A stretch of 64,000 bases of DNA from Rallus limicola (taxonomy: Eukaryota; Chordata; Aves; Gruiformes; Rallidae), in assembly GCA_022605955.1 (NCBI GenBank), contig JAKCOZ010000020.1:6499001-6563000 (forward strand). Reading direction: 5' to 3'. How positions within the stretch are numbered: the stretch's first letter is position 1; each line of letters starts with the position of its first letter. Position numbers and translations under genes: made by a program. The notes under the pieces are model-generated. The model was not told where the DNA came from, searched no databases, and worked only from the letters and a program-made list of their open reading frames with translations. Shown one piece after another: positions 37,471-51,606 of this stretch.

Positions 37471-39689
37471 CTCCTCTTTGAACCAGGTGGCAGCTCGGAG
37501 CTGATGTCATCCTCAGCTGCTGGCACAGAGACCTCCACCAACAGCTGGGTCAAGAGACCGTGCCCTGGCACAGGGATGAGCTGCTGGTACCCAGGGACCA
37601 GGTGTTCCCTGGTGCCGCACGCGCTGACGGGAAGGTGCTGAGCACCTGGGATGCATCCTGCTCCGTTCTGCCATTGCAGCCTCGAGCTGCTCCAGTGGCC
37701 GTGCAGCAGCAGTGCTGAGCTCTGATGGGGGTGTCTGGGAGCTGGTCAGCCGATGGCCCAGACTCCCTCCGGCATGGGAAAAGGCTCCTGGCACCCACTT
37801 CCCTGTGCCTGGGCTGGAGGCACCAGGAGGGACCTCAGCCTGCTGCCTGTGTCCCTGCTGCAGCACTGCTCGTGCTGCTAAAGGACAGCCAATGACGCCA
37901 GCTAGTGGCAGCACTTATTATATTGATACAATAAATTATATATATGTGTGTATTTAAAAATCTATGTGTATATAAGGGGCAAACATATGGAGTAATAGAT
38001 AAGCAGGTCTCTGCTGTGCAGCACGGGGTTGCTGGCACATGGGTCAGTGTGAGCTGACTGTGCCGGTGATGGGTGCCACTGTGCCACAGTCCCCGGGAGC
38101 TGCTATGGATGGATGCAGTACCAGAGCATGTGGCACCCCCAGGTCCCATTTTGGCACGTGCTTCTCTCGCATCACCAGTCACCCAGCTGTGCCGTTGGTG
38201 AATCACCACCACGGTGGCACTCATGGCTGCTGTTCCACTTGGCTGCGGCAGCAGCGCCTTCTTCTCTGACCTGTCTAATGGTGTGAGTATGGCATAAGCA
38301 CGGTGTCAGCTTGGTGACTGGTCCCAGCAACCCCATGGCACATCCGACCACTTCACATGTGGTAGTGAAGCTGGCCCCGCAGCTGAGGACAAGCACTTTC
38401 CCAGTGACTGGGCAGCATCATTAGCACAATGGAATTAATCCAGCCTGGCATTTTACATCAGCACTGCCTCAGCTGATGTAGGAAGTGGAGCTGGAGCACA
38501 GCTTGCTCTTTCCCCTTCTAAAAGCTCCACTCCTGACCACTTCATCCTGGGATGCTGGCTCCAAACAGAGAGCCAGGCACCGGGGAATTGCTCCAGCTGT
38601 ATTTCAGCAGTGGGGCATCAGCTCGCAAGTGGGAAAATGCTGACCAGAGGAAAGTCCTGTTGCTTGGGCCAGTTCCTTCTATATTATTTCTCATCACAGA
38701 GGTGAGAGGAGTTGCTGGCATGGATCAGGCAGGGCCTGCCCTGGCATTTATCTCTGCAGGGGCAGCTCGCAGGCTGGCACAGAGCCTCCTGCCAATGCCC
38801 CTGGGGCCAGGGGAGCATAGGGGGGATGCCTGGCTCCCGTAGCCTGTGAGCTGGAGCCCTGGAGCGTGGGGTTTAATTAGCCGTATCGTTATCTCAGCTC
38901 ACATACTTATGGGTGTTATTAATGGCTGTGAGAGCATCCAGTCTGTTTTGGGACCGTGCTGCATTGCTGTGACACCCTCTGATGGCACAATCCCACATCC
39001 TTGGCTGGGGAACCAGCCCGAAGGATGCTGAGCTCTGGGCACAAATCTTGTATCCCAGCCCATCCGCAGGGTCTCTGTGACATCCAGCAGAAAGAAGGGG
39101 GTTGTTCCCTGTGGGGAAAGATGCTCTGGGGGCTCTCAGCATTAGCACTTGGGGTCTGGCAGACACTGGTCTTGCTGGGAAGCCATGGGACAAGTGCTTT
39201 GGTGGGGGCGGGGCTGCACCCCATGGCAGCGATGCTGTGGGATGAAAGGACAAGGATGGCTCCAGGGGACCCCCAAACACTTTCTTGGGGGGATCTTTGC
39301 TTCATGTCTTGGCTTTGCTCATTTCCAAAGAGTATCCACACTGGATACTTGCTGGATTCCATGTCACAGCCATGGTAGTGCCAGGTCCCCTTCATCCTGC
39401 ACCGCTGCTGTGTCAGCTGGGGATGTGCTGCATAGGAGCCCTGCTGTGTGTCCCGTTTGGAGAAGAGGCAGCCAGTTGTTTGATTTTTTTTTCCCATCAT
39501 CCCTATTATTTTTTACCCTCGGATGCATGCCACACATACAGTAGTGTGCTCAACTCCATCACACTTCCCTGTTTCCCTAACTTTCTGGCCCTGGAGAATT
39601 AAAATCTATTTTCTTTCCTCTCTTTTCTGAAAAAAAAACCTACACCAAACCCAAAAACCACCCAAAAACCCCCAAACTGATATTAACCT

Positions 39690-39930
39690 GGCTCAATAGG
39701 AGGCATTTTCTTGAACTTATTAAAAAATCCAGACTTGTAAATTAATTTGTTCATGTTGTACAATGGCAGTGCAGATGGACTCATTAGCATGCACACAACA
39801 AATAATTATAGATGAATTTTTAGCTGGCCTGCTTAATGGGCTTGCTGGGTTAATTATGTCAATGTATAATTACATCAGCCCTGGGAGACATAATGGCACA
39901 CCCTGCTGAGCAGACACTAGCTAATGATGG
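39690..39930. promoter_or_regulatory. AT-rich island, candidate enhancer in CUX2 intron 4
   Basis: It contains TAAATTAATTTGTTCATG, AACAAATAATTATAGATG, GGGTTAATTATGTCAATG and ATAATTACATCAG within 200 bases, bounded by A/C-rich simple sequence on the left. Confidence 0.35.
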
Positions 39931-40322
39931 TGTAATGCTGACAGAGGGAAGACGGACGGCTCTGAATGCACCTGCTTACCTCGGCACAAACCGCCATTGT
40001 CTGCACCCGGAACCGACCGGCGGCACCGGGGACACCGGTGCTGCTCGGGGAGGTGATGCTCCCACGCAGCCCCAACTGGTCGGGGCAACCTCCATCCCTT
40101 GGGGTTGGTGATGAAAAGCATGGGATGGAGGGGTGGCACAGTGGCACCGTGGGGTGTCCCAGGGGTGTGATGGCACCCACTCGCTTTGTTTTTAAGCATG
40201 GTGCCGAAGGGGGCTGTCTTGGGGTAGGTGGTGAAGAGGGTGGGCAGTAGGTCCCCAGGGAGGTGGGAGAGGGAGAAGGGTGGGCATCCCGGCCACTCAC
40301 CACCTCACCCCATGTCCCGCAG

Positions 40323-40460
40323 ACCCCGGTCCTGTGCTGGAGGCTGCCCGGAGCCTGGAGGACCGGCTGCAGCAGCTCCAGCGCCTTGAGCCCGAAAACA
40401 ACCCCCTGAAGGACCTCAGCCACCCTTGGAAGAAGCACCCGGAGCTTGTCAGCACCAAAG
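40323..40460 (+). CDS. CUX2: CUX2 exon 5: linker after the first coiled coil
   Basis: This exon has 138 bases, phase 1 to 1. It starts by completing Asp, then reads PGPVLEAARSLEDRLQQLQ and later LSHPWKKHPELVSTK. Human CUX2 has DPVPVFEAARSLDDRLQ and a diverged middle, then a similar ending (RNPELLSPK), so the ends of the exon are conserved and the centre is variable. The acceptor is cccgcag and the donor gtacct. The intron that follows (40461-40649) is 189 bases long. Confidence 0.93.
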
Positions 40461-40649
40461 GTACCTCCCAACGCCGGCCACCCTGTTGGATGACGCTGGC
40501 AGCGGTGATCCCTAGCTGGGTCCCCCCACATGCCTCTGAGCATCCCTGGGGCACAAGGGGTCTGGGGGCCAGATCCTGGCCCCTGGCTCATCCCCAGCAG
40601 CCACCACTGCTGTACCCAGCAGGACTGTGTGAAACGTGTCCCCCTGCAG

Positions 40650-40776
40650 AGCGCAGAGAGGGGACATCACCGGCAGCTGGGCTCACGGGAGCAGCTGAGC
40701 CCCCGCTCTCCGGCATCGACGGCAAAGCACCGTGTGCAGAAACCTCGCTGCAGAGAAATGAGGCAGAAAAGCAAAA
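40650..40776 (+). CDS. CUX2: CUX2 exon 6: linker leading into the main coiled coil
   Basis: This exon has 127 bases, phase 1 to 2. It encodes ERREGTSPAAGLTGA, a short diverged stretch (EPPLSGIDGKAP), then the conserved SLQRNEAEKQ before a split Lys codon. The acceptor is ccctgcag and the donor gtgagt. The C-terminal part matches human LLQRNEAEKQK, which marks the entry into the heptad-rich region of the next exons. Confidence is high because the phase and both flanking exons agree. Confidence 0.92.
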
Positions 40777-41651
40777 GTGAGTACCAGGGACAGGGCTTCC
40801 CTCACCACAGACAGGGTTGTTTTGGGATGCTGGGGATACACACATGTGGTACTATCCCTGCTCCTGCATGGGGGTATCCTGTCCGTCTGTCTATCCTGCT
40901 CCTACTTTCCTTTGTGGTCTTGGGTTGAGAATGGACACATCCAGTCTGGAAGTCCACAGTCTCAGGCACTCTGAGCATCCGGCTGTCCATCCATCCCTGC
41001 TCCCAGGCAGATTTTGGGCAGCAGCAGGTGCAGGCAGAGCCCCCAGCAGATCCCTCCTGCCAGCCCCTTACACCATCCCATCTCCCTAGCACGTGGCTTT
41101 GCCTGGACAAACAGGTTAAATCCAGGTCAGGGGATGAACCTCATTAAATGGCCTTTTAATTTGGAGGCTCCCGGCTTTTCCGGTGCCTTCATTGTTATTC
41201 CTTAACGTGCTGCACCGGGGAAACAAATGAGGAATCTTTAAACCCTAAATTGCAGATCTCTGTGAGTAAGTTCCTGGCAAATGCAGGCTATAAATAATGC
41301 AGAATAACTTTTCCCTGATTGCTTCCCCCCTCCAATTAACTACAGGCGGGGGTGGGCTGCCATCCCTCTCCCTCCCTGCACCTACCCCCCTGCCATCGGA
41401 GGGTTTCCAGCCACAGGGATCAGGACTATTTTCAGCCCAAAGTGAATCTTTTTACACCGGGGGCAATAATCCCCTTAACATCAGGGGGGAACAGCTTGAG
41501 CACATCCTGGTGTCCACCCGCGAGATCTTTCCCTACCCCAGCATCACTGAGCACTGATGGGGATGCAGTGAGAGGGTCTCAGTGTGCCCCAGTGGGGGGG
41601 TCAGCAGGGCTGTAATGTGGCCAGCACATCACTGACGCTGTTCTCTCACAG
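40777..41651 (+). other. CUX2: CUX2 intron 6
   Basis: This is 875 bases of intron with no feature beyond its GT donor and the AG acceptor before exon 7. It has a mild AT-rich patch at 41130-41300. Confidence 0.8.
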
Positions 41652-41728
41652 AGGGCTGCAGGAAGCACAGGTCACTTTGGCTGCTCGGCTGGGGGAGGCA
41701 GAGGAGAAGATCAAGGTGCTCCATGCAG
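41652..41728 (+). CDS. CUX2: CUX2 exon 7: coiled coil
   Basis: This exon has 77 bases, phase 2 to 1. It encodes [20 protein letters not shown] followed by KVLHA, with the Leu/Ala/Glu spacing of a coiled coil. It differs from human ([20 protein letters not shown]) at two positions only. The acceptor is ctctcacag and the donor gtacag. The next intron is only 89 bases. Confidence 0.95.
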
Positions 41729-41817
41729 GTACAGGGGGAGCTGGGGCAGGGCTTACCGGCTGTGGAACAGATGCTGAGCTCCCACCCTGCAGCTCATCCT
41801 CCTCTTCCTCTTCCCAG

Positions 41818-41884
41818 CACTGAAGGCCACCCAGACAGAGCTGTTGGAGCTGCGGTGTAAATACGACGAGGAAGCCGCGTCCAA
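41818..41884 (+). CDS. CUX2: CUX2 exon 8: coiled coil
   Basis: This exon has 67 bases, phase 1 to 2. It encodes [20 protein letters not shown] and then AS plus a split Lys codon. Human has [12 protein letters not shown] at the same place, so the only notable change is Arg to Cys. The acceptor is cttcccag and the donor gtaagt. Confidence 0.95.
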
Positions 41885-42127
41885 GTAAGTCACTGGTGAT
41901 GCTCGGTCCTTGCCCATAGGCCATTGATGTGCCTGATGCTGAGCTGGTGACACCCCTGTGGTGCTGCTATGCTGCTACATGACTTGAGGAGGAGCTGAGA
42001 TACTTTAAGCAACTGCAGCAGCATCCTAAGTCAAGTCCCTAAACCTAAGTCAGGAGCACCAGCCGACCGCAGAAGGCTGTGTCCCTTGGCTCCACACCAG
42101 CTGACACCTCTTGCTTTCTCATTGCAG

Positions 42128-42176
42128 GGCAGATGAAGTAGCCATGATCATGACAAACCTTGAAAAAGCCAACCAG
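42128..42176 (+). CDS. CUX2: CUX2 exon 9: coiled coil
   Basis: This exon has 49 bases, phase 2 to 0. It encodes ADEVAMIMTNLEKANQ, against human ADEVGLIMTNLEKANQ. The acceptor is cattgcag and the donor gtgaga. The flanking introns are 243 and 657 bases. Confidence 0.95.
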
Positions 42177-42833
42177 GTGAGACAGGAGGTTACTTTCCAG
42201 CCAGCACAGGGCTCCCCACCCCGCACATGCCATGCTCTGGATGACCTGGATGTCTGTCCCCCAAAAATGGTACAGCATGGCCAGGCTCCAGGATTGGGAA
42301 GCCCTATAAAGGGGACCTCTGGTGTCCTTGGCCTCACAGCTCCTCTGAGCAGCCTGGTGGGACCCCTCATCCTCTGTTGGGGGTTACTGGTGTGTTTGGG
42401 CTCCCGCTGGGCTCTACTTTGGCTGCTGGAGCTGATGTCAGTCGCCTCACAGGTATTTAAGGGCATGACCCACACCAGCCTTGTGCTGGGTTTTGGCATA
42501 ATTGCTCCTGGTCTTATCTATTCCTATTCCAGAATTTTATTTAATTCTGAAAGTGTAGGTACAAATAAATGTCCAGAGATAATAAAAGAGATTTAGTGAC
42601 TAATTTACATGTAAATATGGCCTTTTGGGTGGAAAGAGGCAGCATCCCAGAGGTGAGCTGCTGGTGCCCAGGGATGGGAGCTGGGAATGGATGTGGGGAG
42701 CTGAGATCGACGTTGGGGTCTCATGGTGATGGTGGTGAGAGCAGGATGCTCAGGAGAGGCACGGGTCCTTGAGCCATGCTCTATGATGAGCCATGGGTGC
42801 CTGGCCTGATGCGGTCTCTCTGCTCTCTTGCAG
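42177..42833 (+). other. CUX2: CUX2 intron 9
   Basis: This is 657 bases of intron. An AT-rich patch at about 42490-42620 contains AATAAA-like words, but it lies between two in-frame exons and gives no other sign of a transcript end. Confidence 0.8.
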
Positions 42834-42938
42834 CGAGCAGAGGCGGCACAGAGGGAGGTGGAGAGCTTGCGGGAGCAACTGGCAGCCGTGAACAGCTCCC
42901 TCCGCCTGGCCTGCTGCTCCCCACCGGGCGCTGCTGGG
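42834..42938 (+). CDS. CUX2: CUX2 exon 10: coiled coil and CC motif
   Basis: This exon has 105 bases (35 codons, phase 0 to 0). It encodes [20 protein letters not shown], then [15 protein letters not shown]. The first part is a strong coiled coil almost identical to human. The RLACCSP motif is conserved, and the last four residues are variable. The acceptor is ctcttgcag and the donor gtgagg. A 20-base minisatellite begins about 20 bases after the donor. Confidence 0.94.
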
Positions 42939-43544
42939 GTGAGGTCACCCCCTGGGGACAGCAGCACCCCACTGTAACTGGCCGTACCCCATCCTGGCTG
43001 GGAGCACCCCATCACTCACAGCTGGCAGCACCTCATCGCAGCCAGGAGCATCTGTCAACACCAAGAGCATCCTGTTGCACTTGGGAGCATCCCAGTGTAG
43101 CTAAGAGCACCCCATAGCAGCTAGGAGAACCCTAGCATGGTCAGGAGCATCCTGTGGTGCTCAGGAACATCCCGTTGTGTCTGAGAGTACCCTTTTGCAT
43201 TTGGGTGCTCCCACTGTGTTTGGGAGTAAACCTGAAAACACCCATGACTGAGGCTTTTTTCAGTATGGGGTGGTCGTGTTGGCCATACCCTACCTGCAGC
43301 CCCAGGCTTCTATAGGGAAGGGGGGACAGGCACCTCCATAACACCAAGCAGACATACCTGGGAGACCTGTAGAGGCAGAGGAAGGGCCTGTCACTGCCCA
43401 GGGACACATCACCCTGGGCCCCATCCCACAGGGCTGAGAGTCCCCGGGCTCCTCTGCTCCCCACAGGGATGTGTCTGACGGGAAGGGTGGCCCCTGTCCC
43501 CATGTTGGGCATCCAGGAGCTGATGGTGTCCCCTCTCCCAGCAG
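42939..43544 (+). other. CUX2: CUX2 intron 10
   Basis: This is 606 bases of intron. Its first 270 bases are mostly the 20-base minisatellite listed separately. The rest holds no recognisable element. Confidence 0.8.
42958..43230. repeat. Minisatellite, 20-base unit, in CUX2 intron 10
   Basis: About twelve imperfect 20-base copies starting GGAGCATCCC/GAGCACCCCAT, each ending in an AGCTAAG-like segment. It begins shortly after the exon 10 donor. Confidence 0.85.
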
Positions 43545-43736
43545 GACAAAGTGAACTATTCCATGTGCTCAGGGTCGAGGCTGGAGGCGGCTCTGGCCGC
43601 CAAGGACCGGGAGATCCTGCGGCTCCTGAAGGATGTCCAGCACCTCCAGAGCTCGCTGCAGGAGCTGGAGGAGTCCTCTGCCAACCAGATCGCCGAGCTG
43701 GAGGGGCAGCTAGCTGCCAAGAATGAAGCCATCGAG
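43545..43736 (+). CDS. CUX2: CUX2 exon 11: coiled coil
   Basis: This exon has 192 bases (64 codons, phase 0 to 0). It starts [20 protein letters not shown], continues [20 protein letters not shown] and ends AAKNEAIE. Regular Leu spacing through [16 protein letters not shown] marks the longest coiled-coil stretch in the protein. The match to human is nearly complete. The acceptor is cagcag and the donor gtgcgc. Confidence 0.95.
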
Positions 43737-43844
43737 GTGCGCCCATGGGGACTGGGGGCTTGCCAGGGAGGGGGTGCACGGGTACGGCCATGCCGGGTGT
43801 GTGCCAGGAGCTGGCTGCGAGGACTCCCCATCTCTGCTCCACAG

Positions 43845-43903
43845 AAGCTGGAGGAGAAGCTGCAGGCGCAGGCGGACTACGAGGAGATCAAAACAGAGCT
43901 GAG
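43845..43903 (+). CDS. CUX2: CUX2 exon 12: end of coiled coil
   Basis: This exon has 59 bases, phase 0 to 2. It encodes [19 protein letters not shown] and a split Ser codon. It differs from human by one residue (Ala for Ser). The acceptor is ctccacag and the donor gtacgg. Confidence 0.95.
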
Positions 43904-44068
43904 GTACGGCTCAACTGGCATCCAGGGCTGCTGCCTGCCTGTCCCCCGGCTGGCCGGTCACCACTGGCACCCACGGCACGCTTCCAGCAGCTGTAACACT
44001 CAGCGGCTTGGTGGCAGAGAGAAGCTGTGCCTGCTGAGTCACCCCCTCAACCCCTGTCTCCCTCCCAG

Positions 44069-44117
44069 CATCCTGAAGGCGATGAAGGTGGCCTCTGCCA
44101 GCTGCAGCCTTCCCCAG
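44069..44117 (+). CDS. CUX2: CUX2 exon 13, followed by a GC donor
   Basis: This exon has 49 bases, phase 2 to 0. It encodes [16 protein letters not shown], against human ILKAMKLASSTCSLPQ. The 3' boundary is CCCCAG|gcaagt: the donor is GC instead of GT, with a context otherwise ideal for U1 pairing. Ending elsewhere would break the match and the phase with the next exon. The acceptor is ctcccag. Confidence 0.93.
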
Positions 44118-44225
44118 GCAAGTGCCATGGCGCGTGCTGACACGCTCGCCGGGCTGGGGTGCACGTTCCAGCCCTGCTGCCGGCGGCTCTGCTGCCCTTT
44201 CCCATCTCGGCTTGGCTCCTTGCAG

Positions 44226-44325
44226 AGCATATCGAAGGCAGAGGAGGCCCTGCTGTTGGGGAAGGAGGCTTTCTACCCCTCCCAGAAGTACCTGCTGGAG
44301 AAGCCCAGCCTGCTGGCCAGCACTG
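44226..44325 (+). CDS. CUX2: CUX2 exon 14
   Basis: This exon has 100 bases, phase 0 to 1. It encodes [20 protein letters not shown] and then [13 protein letters not shown]. Human has [20 protein letters not shown], so the C-terminal half is strongly conserved and the first five residues are not. The acceptor is ccttgcag and the donor gtaggg. Confidence 0.94.
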
Positions 44326-44568
44326 GTAGGGTCCCTGGATCCCATGACATCCCTGGTCCCACTGGGAGCATCCCTGGGAATGTGGGTGGTGGGGCTGGAT
44401 CCTGCCCTAGCTGTGAGAAGGAGCCCAGAGCCTGCGGTGGGGCAGGGGGCTGGACAAGGGGTGGGATGCCACCTGGGGAAACTGAGGCAGGAGATGCTTT
44501 GCTGTGAGGCCACGCTACAGCTGCCAGCTGGGGGGACTCTAGTGCGTCTCCGTCTCATTCATCTCTAG

Positions 44569-45204
44569 AGGAGGATCACTCCGAAGACGAGTCGGGGAAG
44601 GACTCACTGGGCATGGAGCAGCCGTACCCGTCCCCCCAGCACACCCAAGCAGACGAACCTGCCTCCCCCACTCCCCTCCCACCTCTGCCTGGCCCTGGCC
44701 TGGCCTCCGATGGCCCCCGGACTTTCTCGCTGTCCCCCTTCCCGGGGAGTGAGCGGCTTTCAGGGGACCCCAAGACCACCCACCTTCCACCGCCTGCCTA
44801 CAAGACTGAGAGTGCTGGGGGCGGGGCACCATTCCCCTCCACCTTCTTCGGGGCCAAAAGTGGCACCGTGCCCACTGCCACTGTGCCAACCGCTAGCACT
44901 GCCAGCCCGCCCAGCGAGCAGTCTGAGGGCAGCGCCAGCAGCTCTGCCGAGGAGGAGCAGCTGGACACAGCCGAAATCGCCTTCCAGGTGAAAGAGCAGC
45001 TGCTGAAGCACAACATCGGGCAGAGGGTCTTTGGGCATTACGTGCTGGGGCTGTCACAGGGCTCCGTCAGTGAGATCCTGGCCCGGCCTAAGCCCTGGCG
45101 CAAGCTGACAGTGAAGGGCAAGGAGCCATTCATCAAGATGAAGCAGTTCCTGTCCGACGAGCAGAACGTGCTGGCCCTGAGGACTATCCAGGTGCGCCAG
45201 AGAG
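44569..45204 (+). CDS. CUX2: CUX2 exon 15: Ser/Pro-rich linker and Cut repeat 1
   Basis: This exon has 636 bases, phase 1 to 1. The first 130 or so codons are an acidic patch ([13 protein letters not shown]) followed by a Pro/Ser/Thr-rich, poorly conserved linker that still keeps RTFSLSPF. From 44961 the sequence is nearly invariant: [69 protein letters not shown]. This is Cut repeat 1, a helical DNA-binding domain that contributes to fast, unstable DNA contacts in CUX proteins. The whole repeat lies in this single exon, unlike repeats 2 and 3, which are split. The acceptor is tctctag and the donor gtgagt. Confidence 0.97.
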
Positions 45205-47674
<2,470 letters not shown>

Positions 47675-48450
47675 GTGAACCCAAAACGCCATCGGTGTCA
47701 CAGGCAGTGGCCAATGGGGCAGGTGGCAGCAGCTCAGAGGACGCCATCAAGAACATCCTGGAGCAGGCACGGCGGGAGATGCAGGCACAGCAGCAGGCGC
47801 TGCTGGAGATGGAGTCAGGGGGCAGTGGGCGCCCTGGGGACACACCGCCCACCGAACGCTCCACACTGGCTGCTGTCAACCAGAACATCGTCCCAACCTA
47901 TGTGAAGCAGGAGGAGGGGAGCAGGGCCAGCCCCGGCCCCCCACAGACACCCTTGGCCGTCCTCTCTCCCGCTGCCTTCGTCCAGAGCATCATCAGGAAG
48001 GTGAAGTCGGAGATCGGCGATGCTGGCTCCTACTTCGACCAGCACTGGGCATCGGAGCGGAGCCTGCTCAGCCAACCTTACACCTCTGTCTCGCCTTCGC
48101 TCTCCTCCTCCTCCTCGAGCTACTCCAGCATGGCCAACGGCCGGGGCTGGCCGCGGGGTGAGCCCAGCGAGGGCGGCACCAATGAGGATGAGCTGCTGCC
48201 TGCGGATGATGAGCCCCACCGGCTGACGGAGATGAAGGCGGAGGGAGCTGGCGCGGAGTCAGCAGCCAGTGGTCGTCTCTCCTATTACCCTGCCTATGTG
48301 CCACGGACCCTGAAGCCCACCGTGCCACCATTGACACCAGAGCAGTACGAGATGTACATGTACAGGGAGGTGGATACGCTGGAGCTGACCCGGCAGGTCA
48401 AGGAGAAGCTGGCCAAGAATGGTATCTGCCAGAGGATCTTTGGAGAGAAG
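47675..48450 (+). CDS. CUX2: CUX2 exon 17: linker and first half of Cut repeat 2
   Basis: This exon has 776 bases, phase 1 to 0. It encodes [28 protein letters not shown], a variable stretch, [20 protein letters not shown], a Ser run, and then [20 protein letters not shown]. The last part is [20 protein letters not shown] and [10 protein letters not shown], the first half of Cut repeat 2, cut exactly before VLGLSQGS. Three matches to the SUMO consensus lie here: VKQE at 47902, VKSE at 48001 and MKAE at 48232. The acceptor is ctttgcag and the donor gtacca, with a run of 15 G beginning 27 bases downstream of the exon end. A CR1 LINE fragment sits in the intron just upstream. Confidence 0.97.
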
Positions 48451-48887
48451 GTACCAGCCTGGAGAAGTTGGGGCGGAGGGGGGGGGGGGGGGCCGTGTTC
48501 CCTTTGCTCTGTGACCCAGAGCCCATCGGTGCCTCTGCCAGCTTTCCCCCAGGGCCTCGGCTCTCCCTGCTGGGTTTCCCTTTGGAGGATTCTGAGTCCT
48601 TGGGGTCTGACCCAACCCCAAGCTATCTCCCAGTGGCCACCACCAAGTGCTTGGTGGCACTTCCCACCAGGAATGCCATGTCCCTGCAGGGACCATTCTC
48701 CCAGCCCACTGGGTATCCCAGGGGGACCCACCACCATCCCAGCACCCATGGCTGGGGCCGAGGGGTCTGGATGTGCCATGGGATCGTGAGCGCGGCAATG
48801 GGCGGCAGCCTGCTTCCCCTCCCCAACATGGGGACGGAGGGCAGGCAGGAGCCCGGTGCTGGCAGGTGACATCTGCATGGTGCCTAG
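48451..48887 (+). other. CUX2: CUX2 intron 17 with a G-run
   Basis: This is 437 bases of GC-rich intron splitting Cut repeat 2. A run of 15 consecutive G (48478-48492) lies close to the donor. The open frame that appears to continue exon 17 through it has no similarity to CUX proteins. Confidence 0.85.
48478..48492. repeat. Poly-G run near the exon 17 donor
   Basis: Fifteen consecutive G beginning 27 bases after the end of exon 17 (48450). Intronic G-runs near a donor often act as splicing enhancers; it is also a likely length-variable or sequencing-error site. Confidence 0.85.
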
Positions 48888-49047
48888 GTGCTGGGGCTGT
48901 CCCAGGGCAGCGTGAGTGACATGCTGTCGCGGCCTAAGCCGTGGAGCAAGCTGACGCAGAAGGGTCGGGAGCCCTTCATCCGCATGCAGCTCTGGCTGAC
49001 CGACCAGCTGGGACAAGGCATCAGCCAGCAGCCAACCCCCTCCCAGG
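48888..49047 (+). CDS. CUX2: CUX2 exon 18: second half of Cut repeat 2
   Basis: This exon has 160 bases, phase 0 to 1. It encodes [40 protein letters not shown] and [13 protein letters not shown]. It completes Cut repeat 2 begun in exon 17. The repeat is nearly identical to human, and the tail after LGQ is variable. The acceptor is tgcctag and the donor gtaagt. Confidence 0.97.
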
Positions 49048-49583
49048 GTAAGTGCCGCTGCGGTCCCTGCATGCCATTGGCACCCCTGGCACTTCTGCAT
49101 CTGCCCCACACTTCCTACTCACATCCCAGCACTAGGGAGTGCTGCCCCAGCACCCTGACACACGCCTCCATCCTAGAAAGCTCCTTTCACCACCCTCACC
49201 TGATGCCTCTGACCTGTTTGAACCCCCTCAATTCATTCCTTAGACAATTTTGGGCTGTTACACAGCTCCTCAGATGTTATTTTGTCAGAAAGGGGCTTTA
49301 AAAGCCATCTAGTTTAATAAAAAAAGGAAAACCACACCAAAATTCCTTGGCTTTGTGCCTGGCATGAAGAAATAACAAGTTTTTTTTGTATCAGTGGTGG
49401 TTTCTCTCGTAACTATTCCCTTGGCTCCCCCCACTTTGCCATAACCACCAGAAAAACTTGGCTGGCATCCCGCCCCCCTCTGGAGGCCAGAACCATGGGC
49501 ACCCCCAAAATAAACCTTCCCATGCCTCATCAGTCTTCCGACCCCACCATCACTGCTGACCCCTTTCCCCTGGTGTCATGCAG
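49048..49583 (+). other. CUX2: CUX2 intron 18
   Basis: This is 536 bases of intron with a T-rich centre (49310-49400). No gene or repeat is recognised. Confidence 0.8.
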
Positions 49584-49853
49584 CCAGCCCAGCGGAGCCC
49601 CAGCCGTCCCCCTCACCACCCCCCAGCCCTGCTGAGCATGAGAAGGGCTGCCAGGAGCCACTCACCCTGGCCTTGGAGAGCAGCAAAGAAAACCAGCAGC
49701 CTGAGAGCCGGTCAACGCCTGCGTTGGTTGGGAAGACGTACCCCAACAGTCAGGGACCTGTGGGCATCCAGGAGATCGTTGCCATGTCCCCTGAGCTGGA
49801 CACTTACTCCATCACCAAGAAGGTCAAGGAGGTCTTGACGGACAACAATTTAG
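49584..49853 (+). CDS. CUX2: CUX2 exon 19: linker and start of Cut repeat 3
   Basis: This exon has 270 bases, phase 1 to 1. It has a Pro/Ser-rich opening ([14 protein letters not shown]), then [14 protein letters not shown], and then [20 protein letters not shown] and KEVLTDNNL, where Cut repeat 3 begins. Human has [14 protein letters not shown] at the same point. The acceptor is catgcag and the donor gtgcgg. Confidence 0.96.
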
Positions 49854-49897
49854 GTGCGGACCCTCTCCTCGCCCAGGTTTTTGGGAGCTACTGGTGA

Positions 49898-51606
<1,709 letters not shown>

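Larger units (their letters stand above)
35676..40322 (+). other. CUX2: CUX2 intron 4
   Basis: No exon is supported here. It contains a 12-base minisatellite (about 37130-37470), an AT-rich candidate regulatory island (39690-39930) and a short TA/TG microsatellite near 37920-37975. The long open frames near 37 kb on both strands are products of the minisatellite, whose period is a multiple of three. Confidence 0.8.

Noticed and set aside
36889..37571. Tyr/His/Gly-rich open frames on the minus strand
   Set aside because: They are readings of the 12-base GTGTACCATGGG minisatellite and nothing outside it supports a gene.
42540..42600. AATAAA-like words as an early CUX2 polyadenylation site
   Set aside because: They sit within an intron between two in-frame coiled-coil exons and no downstream GT-rich element stands out.
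43911..44558. 215-codon minus-strand frame across CUX2 exons 13-14
   Set aside because: It is the shadow of GC-rich CUX2 exons and introns; the plus strand carries the conserved protein.
48451..48789. Continuation of exon 17 past its donor to a stop at 48789
   Set aside because: Cut repeat 2 resumes precisely at 48888 with VLGLSQGS; the sequence in between is Gly/Pro/Ser-rich and unlike CUX. It is intron.
48294..49109. 271-codon minus-strand frame over CUX2 exons 17-18
   Set aside because: Antisense shadow of the Cut repeat 2 exons; no independent similarity.
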